DNA from: Candidatus Contendobacter odensis Run_B_J11
GTDB taxonomy: Bacteria > Pseudomonadota > Gammaproteobacteria > Competibacterales > Competibacteraceae
DNA length: 33,865 nt
NCBI RefSeq assembly: GCF_000531125.1
Contig: NZ_CBTK010000046.1
Span: 1-33,865 of the forward strand
Direction of reading: 5' to 3'
Shown here: one piece after another, positions 11,065-18,853 of the stretch
Position numbering within the stretch: position 1 is the stretch's first letter
Layout: the number at the start of each line of letters is the position of its first letter
Translations under genes and position numbers: made by a program
Notes under the pieces: model-generated
The model's input: the letters and a program-made list of their open reading frames with translations, nothing else
What the model was told of the DNA's origin: nothing
Databases searched by the model: none

Positions 11065-12216
11065 TCAGCCGCCTGCCAACCGCAAAAACTCGGTTTCATA
11101 CGCGCCGACCATGTTTTGAATGGATAACTGCTCTGCTCTTTTCAAACCGCGCGCCACCAGAGCTTGCCGACCGTTGGGATCCGCCAACAGCCGCAATACT
11201 GCCGTTGCCAGCGCCTGCGAGTCATCCGGTGGCACCAACACTCCATAGTTTCCGCCGCCCAGTACTTCGCGCGGGCCGTAGGGACAATCGGTAGCAACCA
11301 CTGCGGTACCGCAGGCCAGCGCTTCAAGCATGGTGTAGCCGAAACCCTCGAACTGACAGGTGTGGATGAAGACGTCAGCGCGGTGCAAGTAAGGGTAAAC
11401 ATTATCGCGGTGTCCAAGCAATCGCACCGCATCGCTCAAGCCTTCAGCGGCGATTTGTGCCTCCAATGCCGCCCGTTCCGGGCCATCGCCGAGAATAATG
11501 AGGGTCACAGGCTGCTCGGCATGAATCCGCCGGAACGCATCCAGTAGCAAACCGAGATTTTTTTCCGGCGCCAGCCGGGCAACTGCGCACAACACCGGAA
11601 TTTCAGCTTGGTCGAAATCGGCCAGTTCCGGCGCAGGCCCCCGTGCGGCGTGGGTGGCGGCAGTAAAATCAATCCCATTGGGAATGGTAACAATCCGATT
11701 CGTCGGCGTCAGGAAGCGCCGATGCAGTTCATCCGCCGTGCCCTGTGAAGGTACGATCACCCGGTCAGCCAGCAGCGCGGTTCCCGCCACCGCCGCTCGC
11801 AAAAACAGGCGGCGGCGGAAACCCTGCTCGTGGTGGCGCATGTATTCGTAAAACGGTCCCCGGTAACTGGCGACGGTCTTGATCCGGCCACCGCCCAACC
11901 GCCGACCAAGTGCGACTAACGCGGAGGGGTAATGCATCATGCCGAGCGCCAGATCCGGTTGCACATCGCGCAACAATTTTGCTGCACCTCGGACATCAGC
12001 CAGCAGTTTACGACCATTCTCGAAACCGCCGGATAAACCATAAGCGGAAGTATCCCGGAAATCATCGTATTGTTGCGGCAGCAAGGATTGGAGCGCTTTT
12101 GGCGCAGCTAAGGTGATGCGGCGAATCGAACGACGATCCAGGGCGTGCAACAAATTGGCGGTAGTCCGTTCAGCGCCGCCGAACACATAGGCAATATGCA
12201 GGATCAGGAGATGAAT
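11065..12216 (-). CDS. GT4-family glycosyltransferase, probable AUU start
   Basis: A retaining GT-B glycosyltransferase of family GT4, 383 residues from the chosen start. It has the N-terminal acceptor-side motif YVFGGAERTTANLL, the VIVPSQGTADEL and TIPNGID stretches, a PVLCAVARLAPEKNLGLLLDA strand entering the donor domain, and the donor-binding FEGFGYTMLEALACGTAVVA (E-x7-E). The next in-frame start of standard type (GTG 12186) would remove the first beta strand that all GT4 enzymes have. The frame is open back to the permease stop, and an ATT codon at 12216 gives IHLLILHIAYVFGG, with AGGAG (12223-12227) exactly six bases upstream. I therefore take ATT as the start. It sits between wzm and wzt in one operon and probably adds a sugar to the exported chain. 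Confidence 0.85.
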   Translation of the reverse strand: MHLLILHIAYVFGGAERTTANLLHALDRRSIRRITLAAPKALQSLLPQQYDDFRDTSAYGLSGGFENGRKLLADVRGAAKLLRDVQPDLALGMMHYPSALVALGRRLGGGRIKTVASYRGPFYEYMRHHEQGFRRRLFLRAAVAGTALLADRVIVPSQGTADELHRRFLTPTNRIVTIPNGIDFTAATHAARGPAPELADFDQAEIPVLCAVARLAPEKNLGLLLDAFRRIHAEQPVTLIILGDGPERAALEAQIAAEGLSDAVRLLGHRDNVYPYLHRADVFIHTCQFEGFGYTMLEALACGTAVVATDCPYGPREVLGGGNYGVLVPPDDSQALATAVLRLLADPNGRQALVARGLKRAEQLSIQNMVGAYETEFLRLAGG

Positions 12217-12222
12217 GGCGGT

Positions 12223-12227
12223 CTCCT
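12223..12227 (-). promoter_or_regulatory. Ribosome binding site supporting an AUU start
   Basis: AGGAG on the minus strand overlaps the TAG stop of wzm (12226-12228) and lies six bases before the ATT codon at 12216. No ATG, and no GTG or TTG with a comparable site, exists between the wzm stop and residue 11. The placement decides the start of the GT4 gene. Confidence 0.65.
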
Positions 12228-13020
12228 ACAACACATCGGCAAAGCCGGGTTCCAGCCGCTGAAAGACATAGACGCCCGCCGCAAGTGCGCCGACGGCAAA
12301 TAGAACCAGTCCCGTCAGCATCGTGAAATTCGGCCACACACCGACTAATACCGCGCTGTGATAACTCTCAGCGAAGGCGGTAAAAGGGTTGAATCGGATC
12401 AGGCTGTGGAATTCTGCGGGTACTAGCGTCAATGGGTAGAGAATGGGCGCCATATAGAAAACTACCGCAAGCACTAAACTCAGCACTTGAGCGGTATCCC
12501 GCAGATAGACGGTGAACGCCGCCAGCAACAAGCCCAGCCCGGCCGTCACCGCAAACTGAAGTCCCAGCAGCACTGTCACCGCCCCTAGCGCATTCAGGGA
12601 GAATCCGCCCTGCCATAAAGCGACTATCGCGAGAAACAGCACATAGCTACTGGCCTGAACCATAAAAGCAGCGGCAGTGGCCGCCAACGGGAATACGATG
12701 ACCGGAAAATGGACTTTGCGAACCATCTCACGGCGACCCACGATGGAACCGGCGGCACGGTTCAATCCATCCTGGAAGGCAAACCAGGGCAGCAGCGCTG
12801 ACAACAGAAAGACGATGAACGGTGTATCTGCCAGCGCCGATCCGACCGGGAAACGAGTGCGCATAACGGCAGCGAACACCCACCAGTACAACAGGATATA
12901 GAGAGCGGGTTGCAGAAAGCTCCACAACACCCCCAACAGGGAACCTGCGTATTGCTCACGCAGTTCCCGCCCAATGAAGGGCGGGAGCAAGCGCGAGACC
13001 CGAAGAAGTCGTTGAGGCAT
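12226..13020 (-). CDS. wzm: Polysaccharide ABC exporter permease subunit (Wzm-like)
   Basis: The 264-residue protein is an ABC-2 type permease with six predicted membrane segments, of the kind that moves undecaprenyl-linked O-antigen or capsule chains across the inner membrane. The N-terminal FIGRELREQYAGSLLGVLWSFLQPAL is the characteristic amphipathic entry helix and first segment of Wzm/KpsM-like proteins, and the end GVYVFQRLEPGFADVL is the usual short cytoplasmic tail. The ATG at 13020 is chosen because homology starts there; the open frame extends upstream into the end of the BNR protein gene but carries no family features. The gene follows the BNR protein by 58 bases and leads into the GT4 gene and wzt. 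Confidence 0.9.
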   Translation of the reverse strand: MPQRLLRVSRLLPPFIGRELREQYAGSLLGVLWSFLQPALYILLYWWVFAAVMRTRFPVGSALADTPFIVFLLSALLPWFAFQDGLNRAAGSIVGRREMVRKVHFPVIVFPLAATAAAFMVQASSYVLFLAIVALWQGGFSLNALGAVTVLLGLQFAVTAGLGLLLAAFTVYLRDTAQVLSLVLAVVFYMAPILYPLTLVPAEFHSLIRFNPFTAFAESYHSAVLVGVWPNFTMLTGLVLFAVGALAAGVYVFQRLEPGFADVL

Positions 13021-13078
13021 ATCGCTGTGGTCGCTGGATGCTGCCGCCCTATTCGCTTGCGGGGCTGGAAAACAAGGT

Positions 13079-14851
13079 TTAATACTGGGTGTAGCGTTTC
13101 CCCGAACTCTCCTCGTTATATTCACGATACCAGTCACCGGCAATAAACAGCCAGGTATCGATAAAGGCGTAGGGTTGCTGGGGTTTGCTGTAACTCTTAC
13201 CGGAGGTGGGACTCTTAAATTCTGGCACCCCCGCTTCAACAATGGTCTGGAGCTTGGCGATCTTGCCGTGTCGCTCTATACCCTCAATACGGAAATTCTG
13301 GTACTTAATGATTCCCATCTTCTGCAAGTAGGACGAACGATCCACCTGACTCTGGAAGAAAGAATCCATCAGAGCATAGGTGGTGGCGTAGTCTTCGCGC
13401 TGCATCGCATCCCAGTACTGCGTTGCCCGCTGGCGCAGCCGTTCCTCGTTTAGGTGGGCTTTTTCCAATTCGAGCGCGGGCGATGAGACGGCAGGCTGCT
13501 TCAGATCGGCCAGGGTGAACGAATACTCCACCAGATCGGACTTGCTGAGGTTATCCATTTCGAACTTACTAACGACTAAATGAAAATTCTCTCCGTGACG
13601 GGTCAGCGCCTGTTCGATCCTCAAATCCATTCCTAGACTCACCCGTCCAGGCAGACCCAGTGGAATTTCCTTCTGCCACGTCACGCCATAATCAGTCGAG
13701 TAGGCGACATAAACATTGGGGCGGATATCGCGCCAGTCTTCCCATGCCATAACCAGTGTACCCGGCGATGATCCAAAGCTGAGCGACGGAAGCCGGGCTT
13801 GAGTGATTTGATATTCGGGCAATCGGAAACGGCGTGGCTCGGACCAATTCGCGCCATTATCGGATGAAGTAGTGAAATACAAATCGTTTTTGGCATTAGG
13901 ATTATCATCGCGCAAGCGCCGAGTACCGCTAAAGGCCAAGGCGATATGCCCTTTGCCGTCGGCCGCAGCGACCAAGCGCGACAGATCCAGTCCCTTGATC
14001 GATTCGAAGGCAAAATGCTTCCAGCTTTGTCCTTTATCCTCCGAAGAGGCGCCCTCCAGCAGGAAATCTCTACCATCGCCGTGCTGCGCCAGCCACAGCA
14101 CAAACCAACGACCGGCGGATTCGAAGGCGCGGTAGATCGGGCTGATCTGCTCAGGCGTTGCAGCGATCTCGACCATCGGCCCGAAGGTCTTGCTGGTGCG
14201 GTCGAAACGGCGCATAACCATCGCATGCCGGTCCGGCGTATTGATCCAACTGAACATCGGGATCGAATCCTTATCCACGATCCACATCGGGTAAAAGCCG
14301 GGCAACACTCGCTCCACTGCTGAAAAGGTCTTGCCACCGTCATTGGAGGAGCGGAAATATAAATTAAATTTTTGTTTGGTTTCGGGATCGAGTTTCTCAC
14401 CCAGCCACATCAGGTAAATGGAATCGTCCTGACGGGTGACTTTGAGTCGAGTCAGCGGTTCAGATTCATCGCCGCCGACTGCTACCGGCGGTGGCGCAGA
14501 ACCCGTAGCCGCCAGATAGGGCAATAAATACAAGGTCTTTTGCGGAGATTTATCACGCCACAACAGCGCCAGACCTTCTTGCTCGGCATCCAGCGCTAAA
14601 CCCGACTGATAACGCTCGCGATCCTGAGCGCCCAGCTTTACTTCAGATCCATCCGGCCGCCGCACATAGAGAAAGCTGTCATTATCATAATAGGCCAGCC
14701 ATAATCCTCCTTTCATATCGAGGATATAATCCCGTTCAGCACTTTGATTAATGGGCTGCTGGTTAAGCGCCTTGGGATTGGCAGTGATTTCGGCATGGGC
14801 GATACCGATGGATAATCCGAGAAATACAAGCAGAAAAAGAACCCGTTTCAT
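13079..14851 (-). CDS. Exported BNR/Asp-box (sialidase-like) protein with C-terminal NTF2-like domain
   Basis: The 590-residue protein has a clear signal peptide (residues 1-20, cleavage after AHA). Residues about 40-440 form a beta-propeller-like region with four Asp boxes: SSNDGGKTF (168-176), SSEDKGQSW (269-277), SSDNGANW (329-336) and STDYGVTW (385-392). Such repeats mark sialidases and many non-enzymatic glycan-binding propellers. I cannot identify a sialidase arginine triad or the FRIP motif, so enzymatic activity is unproven. Residues about 460-590 (RATQYWDAMQREDYATTYALMD and onward) resemble an NTF2-like domain. Its position immediately upstream of the Wzm/GT4/Wzt genes, on the same strand, suggests a periplasmic or surface role with the exported glycan. 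The ATG at 14851 directly precedes the signal peptide. Confidence 0.75.
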   Translation of the reverse strand: MKRVLFLLVFLGLSIGIAHAEITANPKALNQQPINQSAERDYILDMKGGLWLAYYDNDSFLYVRRPDGSEVKLGAQDRERYQSGLALDAEQEGLALLWRDKSPQKTLYLLPYLAATGSAPPPVAVGGDESEPLTRLKVTRQDDSIYLMWLGEKLDPETKQKFNLYFRSSNDGGKTFSAVERVLPGFYPMWIVDKDSIPMFSWINTPDRHAMVMRRFDRTSKTFGPMVEIAATPEQISPIYRAFESAGRWFVLWLAQHGDGRDFLLEGASSEDKGQSWKHFAFESIKGLDLSRLVAAADGKGHIALAFSGTRRLRDDNPNAKNDLYFTTSSDNGANWSEPRRFRLPEYQITQARLPSLSFGSSPGTLVMAWEDWRDIRPNVYVAYSTDYGVTWQKEIPLGLPGRVSLGMDLRIEQALTRHGENFHLVVSKFEMDNLSKSDLVEYSFTLADLKQPAVSSPALELEKAHLNEERLRQRATQYWDAMQREDYATTYALMDSFFQSQVDRSSYLQKMGIIKYQNFRIEGIERHGKIAKLQTIVEAGVPEFKSPTSGKSYSKPQQPYAFIDTWLFIAGDWYREYNEESSGKRYTQY

Positions 14852-15032
14852 TGAATCAAGCCTATCAACGCTATAAGTCGTGTGGAAAATACGGAGTTAG
14901 CCGCTGTCAGTCGGTGACGCCGCCAAAAAGATCAGAGCTTACCGCAGGATACATCGGAGATAGATCTAACAGTAAACTTCGAGAATAGAGAATGCAGTGG
15001 ACAACCGAGGTTTTCATCGCTGGGTAATAACT

Positions 15033-15061
15033 AAAAAGGGACTGCTCTAGTGAGCAGCCCC
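15033..15061 (-). terminator. Strong intrinsic terminator of the secreted protein gene
   Basis: On the minus strand GGGGCTGCTC pairs with GAGCAGTCCC around an ACTA loop: ten base pairs with a single G-U wobble, followed directly by TTTTT. It lies 37 bases after the stop of the secreted protein gene and isolates it from the BNR gene downstream. The remaining stretch up to 14852 shows no convincing promoter by eye. Confidence 0.92.
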
Positions 15062-15097
15062 CCGAAAATAACAACGCCTTAGTTTAAGAAGGCTGGA

Positions 15098-16351
15098 TTA
15101 ATTCGCCGTAGAAGACACGGCGTTGATATCGAATCCGACAGTGCTAAGCGAGACACGAGGACCCGACGCCGGTGTTGGGATAGATTCCTTGATACCTTTG
15201 CGCAGCCAGATGGCATTGTTGATGATGCCAAGAGCCGGCAGGCTGGGACTGGTCTTGGTGTTGTACTCCAGCTTGATCACCACCGCTTCTTGGGTATTCA
15301 CGCCTGTTGCGCCACCCACCACCAGGTTGGACCAACCACCTGCGGGAACCAGCCCCCGTGCCCCTTCCGACAGCAGATCCTTAAAGTCAACCGCACCCAC
15401 GCAGGTCACGCTCTGCGGAACCTGGCCGGAGATCGGCGCTTCATCACGGTCGTACATCACAGCCGCACCCAAGTCCTGATCCTGAACCGCTAACCGAACC
15501 CGAGTCGTCAGATCCCCGCGCAACTGCCCACCGACCGGCGGAACCCAAGTATTAGTCGCAGTACTGAAAGTCGACTGGGCAATCGGCGTCACGAAAAACT
15601 TCGTGATAACATCATCGCCTTTTGTCGGGTCTCCATCTACGAACCGTGGCGCAACAGCAACCGGCACAAAACCTCGCCCTGCCTGACCCGACAGAACCTC
15701 GCCCGTCGTTTCGACAAAGTCAGAGAAGTCATACGCGTTGGTTCGCGACCCGTTGGCGTCAAAACGACCGGACGCATTGTAGGCCGAATAACCCCACGCC
15801 GCGCCATTCGCGAACTCCAGAACGATGGCTTCACCCGCTATGCTATCGCTGGTCCTGAAGAAGGACTCAGTAGTGGTGAAATCATTGTTATCCACCACCA
15901 GGAACGAACGTACCGGCTGGGTCAGCCCCGCCAGCAACGAAAATGAAGCGGCGCCGTATCCTCTCCCATCACTCGCGGGCAGAGTGGACACCTTGACATC
16001 TTCGAACAAAATACCAAGGTTGTCTTTCTTAATCTTCCCACCCACATCAATAGTCACGACGTCGTTGGCGCTGGAAGGAAGCGTCCGGTTGACTTCTTCG
16101 CAGGTAGCAGCGTTATTTTCAGCTCTAGCACCGTTTTTGTACCAGTACCGATAATGCAACTTGGTCGGTGTCGCTGCACTACTGTCCAAGGCGGTGACAT
16201 TGTTGATGGTGGTCACCAGCGTGGTCACCGTAGCACTGGTCACGATATAGGGGAACAGGATTTCATCAGCCTGCGCAGTCCCGATACCCGCCACTGTTAT
16301 GCCTAAGGTCGCCGCTACAGCAACCGCAACTTTGTTCATTCTAAATCCCAT
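15098..16351 (-). CDS. Secreted protein of unknown function behind a strong promoter
   Basis: The 417-residue protein has a textbook signal peptide (residues 1-28, ending TAQA before DEILFP). The mature part is rich in Thr, Ser, Val, Asn and Gly, opens with DEILFPYIVTSATVTTLVTTIN, has no membrane segment and only two cysteines (in ATCEEVNR and VTCVGAV), which could form one disulfide. Similar openings occur in uncharacterised secreted or surface proteins of environmental proteobacteria; I know no function. The ATG at 16351 is preferred over an in-frame ATG four codons later because TAGGAG sits seven bases upstream. The gene has its own near-consensus promoter and its own terminator, so it is a single, probably abundant transcript. 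Its position after a complete type II secretion operon makes it a candidate substrate, which is inference. Confidence 0.8.
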   Translation of the reverse strand: MGFRMNKVAVAVAATLGITVAGIGTAQADEILFPYIVTSATVTTLVTTINNVTALDSSAATPTKLHYRYWYKNGARAENNAATCEEVNRTLPSSANDVVTIDVGGKIKKDNLGILFEDVKVSTLPASDGRGYGAASFSLLAGLTQPVRSFLVVDNNDFTTTESFFRTSDSIAGEAIVLEFANGAAWGYSAYNASGRFDANGSRTNAYDFSDFVETTGEVLSGQAGRGFVPVAVAPRFVDGDPTKGDDVITKFFVTPIAQSTFSTATNTWVPPVGGQLRGDLTTRVRLAVQDQDLGAAVMYDRDEAPISGQVPQSVTCVGAVDFKDLLSEGARGLVPAGGWSNLVVGGATGVNTQEAVVIKLEYNTKTSPSLPALGIINNAIWLRKGIKESIPTPASGPRVSLSTVGFDINAVSSTAN

Positions 16352-16436
16352 GGTTTAGCTCCTATTCAGATTCCGACTGAGGGTTAAAAAAACAACTTTC
16401 CTACTGCCAGGAAGGTAGAGGGCTTGTCTGTTGTGG

Positions 16437-16464
16437 ATTCTACACAACAATTTGTTGTTGTCAA
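16437..16464 (-). promoter_or_regulatory. Near-consensus sigma70 promoter with palindrome in spacer
   Basis: On the minus strand a perfect -35 box TTGACA (16459-16464) is followed by a 16-base spacer and the -10 box TAGAAT (16437-16442). The spacer contains a perfect inverted repeat, ACAACAA and TTGTTGT around one base (16444-16458), well placed for a repressor to block polymerase. The leader to the ATG at 16351 is about 80 bases and contains a small TTCCT/AGGAA hairpin at about 16398-16413. Confidence 0.8.
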
Positions 16465-16635
16465 TACACGAAACCACAAAAATCAGACTTCCAAGCCAGT
16501 ATACGCAAGCCTCCTACCTGACTCAAGGTCTTAAACACTTTAGAAACATCGATTCCAGTCGATTCCAATCCATTTTGTTGCTTAAAAACAAAATCTATCC
16601 CTCCTGATAATCCTCGTTTGATGTGAATGGCCCAC

Positions 16636-18828
16636 TCAACAGATCGGAGCCACCCAGATCGGACGCTCTGGCTGATTCGCCAAGTACTCCTGCCACAGCA
16701 ACTCGTAAGCACGTTCCAAGTGTCGCACGTAACCTTCGGTATCGAAGAGCGGATACCTCAAGCGATTGGCTTGCAAGCGCTCACGCAATCCAGCCAGCCG
16801 CACCTGATCCTCAGCCATCGCCACCGCCAGCCTCTCGTAATCCGAGACATTGTAGGTTACCAGTTCCGGTAAGCCTATGGCATGCAGCAAGCTGGCGCAA
16901 ACTCGGGCATGAAAAGCACGACCATACAAAGTCAGTACCGGCAACCCAGCCCAGAGCGCATCACTCGCCGTTGTGTGGGCATTGACGACGAACGTATCCA
17001 GAAATAAATCTGCCAAACATTGTCGCTCCAGATGTTCCGGTTTCGGCAGCCGCTTGGCGAAAACCAGCCGATTATAATCTATGCCACATTCGCGGGCCGA
17101 TTTATGTAGATAGTCGATCATCTGTGGGCTGTCAACCAGCAGCCAGAGTACACTGCCCGGTACCTGTTGGAGAATTTTCATCCAACTGGCGAACGTCACT
17201 GGCTCAATTTTGTAACCGGCATTGAATGAGGCGTAAACAAAAGCATCCGTCGGCAAACCCTGATCGGCGCGGGTCATGCCGGTATTCGCTATCGGTTGCT
17301 CATTGTCGTTAATCTGATAACAGCCCGGCAAATAGACCGGTTGCTCGCTGAAGCAAGTTCGCAGATCTTCCGGAAATACCACTTCATCCGCAATGATGTA
17401 AGGAATATAAGTACCGCCGAGCGTACCCGGATACCCCAGGAAGCTCACCTGTACCGGCGCGGGCCGCAGCGCAAAAATTTCTTGCCTACCGTATCGGGTA
17501 TAGCCATGCAGGTCTACCAGAATATGGATGCCATCGGCAGCGATGCGCTGGGCAGCCTCGCCATTCGATAATGAACTGAGATCCACCATCTGGTCACACG
17601 CACCGCTGATATCGTGCCAGTAAACGCTGCCATCGCCAGGCCGCAGGGTATAACCAATGATCTCGAACCGGCGGCGATCATGGATATGAAACAGCTTGCG
17701 CATCAAATGGGCAGTGGCATGATCGCGGAAATCACCGGAGACATAACCAATTCGCAGCCGCCCATCCGCCGCCGGGCCGGAATGCGCCAGCGCCAACGAC
17801 TGGCGTAACGGAGCGATGTAATTCTCTAAAGCTACGGCCCGCGCCCGCGCTGTCGCCAGCAAAAATTCCGGCGTCACCGGCAGGTGCAACAGGCGGTGTT
17901 GTTCCGTACCCAGTACCCGGCCATATTCCCAGATATCGGCGATCAAGCGATCAAGCCTGGACAATGTAGCTTGGTAATCGCGCCAGTCGCATTCCGCCAG
18001 CGCCTTGAAAAAACTATAGAGATACAAGCCGCGAGCCGTGTAGCGCTTCGGCAGGGAATGATCAGATAGCCGTTGATCCGCCGAATCTTCGCCGAAGCTG
18101 AGGCCAAGCTGCCGCCAGTCGTAGCGACTATGCAATTCACTCAGAATCGGTTCTGCCTCTTCAAAACGCCCCAAGGCCGATAGCGCCCAAGCTTGATTTG
18201 TCAATGCCTCCAAGTTTAGCTCAGGAACCTGCGCTACTGGTTCCAAACCCAGCAGAGCCTCTCCGTAGCGCCGCAACCGGATTAAAATCGTGGAGCGAAA
18301 CAGTATCAGTTGCGGATCCTCGGACGCCAGCCGTAGCGCTGCCTCCACCGCCACCAGCGCCGGTTCATACGCTTGCTGCCGAACCAGCAAAATGACTTGA
18401 TGGCTCAGAGCATGCAGACGCTGCGACAACGATAACTCACACCGACCCAGCGCTTGTTCATAAACAGCCCTTGCCTCGACCAGACGTTCCAGCAACCGCA
18501 AGGTATCGGCCCGCAGCAGCAGCCCATCACTATTATTGGGCTGAATCACCAAAGCGCGTTCCACTGCCGCCAGCGCTGGTTCAAACCGGTTCAACGTCAG
18601 GCAAACCGCAGCACAGTCCAGCGAGAGCAGGGCATCGTCAGGCTGTAGTTCCAACGCCCGGTCGAAAGCAGCCAGCGCCGGCTCTAATTCGCCCGCTTCC
18701 CAACTCATTTGCGCCAACTTTCGCCATGCTGACACATCATCGGGCCGGGCCTGAACCCGTTGCTGACAACGCGCCTGCTCCTGCTTCAACCACACTCGGC
18801 GCAGTGCAGCCTGGGCCTCGGGTTGCAT
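16636..18828 (-). CDS. TPR protein with GT41 (O-GlcNAc-transferase-like) glycosyltransferase domain
   Basis: The 730-residue protein has an N-terminal tetratricopeptide array (about residues 20-235, several units of the AWRKLAQMSWEAGELEPALA type) and a C-terminal family GT41 domain (357-730), the layout of O-GlcNAc transferase/SPINDLY. Key features are present: RIGYVSGDFRDH with the His at 370 that matches the conserved active-site histidine, PAPVQVSFLGYPGTLG, FNAGYKIEP with the donor-binding lysine, and HTTASDALWAGLPVLT. Bacterial members glycosylate proteins in the cytoplasm. It starts 25 bases after gspD with a very strong AAAGGAGGAA site, and is the last gene of the rml-gsp series. Linkage to a complete secretion system suggests that secreted proteins or machine parts are glycosylated; this is inference. 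Confidence 0.9.
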   Translation of the reverse strand: MQPEAQAALRRVWLKQEQARCQQRVQARPDDVSAWRKLAQMSWEAGELEPALAAFDRALELQPDDALLSLDCAAVCLTLNRFEPALAAVERALVIQPNNSDGLLLRADTLRLLERLVEARAVYEQALGRCELSLSQRLHALSHQVILLVRQQAYEPALVAVEAALRLASEDPQLILFRSTILIRLRRYGEALLGLEPVAQVPELNLEALTNQAWALSALGRFEEAEPILSELHSRYDWRQLGLSFGEDSADQRLSDHSLPKRYTARGLYLYSFFKALAECDWRDYQATLSRLDRLIADIWEYGRVLGTEQHRLLHLPVTPEFLLATARARAVALENYIAPLRQSLALAHSGPAADGRLRIGYVSGDFRDHATAHLMRKLFHIHDRRRFEIIGYTLRPGDGSVYWHDISGACDQMVDLSSLSNGEAAQRIAADGIHILVDLHGYTRYGRQEIFALRPAPVQVSFLGYPGTLGGTYIPYIIADEVVFPEDLRTCFSEQPVYLPGCYQINDNEQPIANTGMTRADQGLPTDAFVYASFNAGYKIEPVTFASWMKILQQVPGSVLWLLVDSPQMIDYLHKSARECGIDYNRLVFAKRLPKPEHLERQCLADLFLDTFVVNAHTTASDALWAGLPVLTLYGRAFHARVCASLLHAIGLPELVTYNVSDYERLAVAMAEDQVRLAGLRERLQANRLRYPLFDTEGYVRHLERAYELLWQEYLANQPERPIWVAPIC

Positions 18829-18830
18829 CG

Positions 18831-18840
18831 TTCCTCCTTT
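18831..18840 (-). promoter_or_regulatory. Unusually strong ribosome binding site for the GT41 gene
   Basis: AAAGGAGGAA on the minus strand is close to the full anti-16S complement and ends two bases before the ATG at 18828. Most genes of the preceding operon rely instead on overlapping stop-start coupling, so this gene may be translated independently and efficiently. Confidence 0.75.
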
Positions 18841-18853
18841 CCTCCGCTCTGCT

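Noticed and set aside
13021-13242. N-terminal extension of wzm
   Set aside because: It overlaps the end of the BNR gene and lacks homology; the entry helix of the permease family begins right after ATG 13020.
16352-16635. Intergenic region as a possible small RNA gene
   Set aside because: Apart from the promoter, its palindrome, a small leader hairpin and a short direct repeat CGATTCCA near 16549-16566, I see no promoter-terminator pair for an independent RNA, nor a clear terminator for the GT41 gene.
16461-16712. An 83-codon minus-strand frame with GIDVSK, the start motif of IS110-family transposases
   Set aside because: It overlaps the end of the GT41 gene, has no further transposase features, and the motif is too short to support a remnant.
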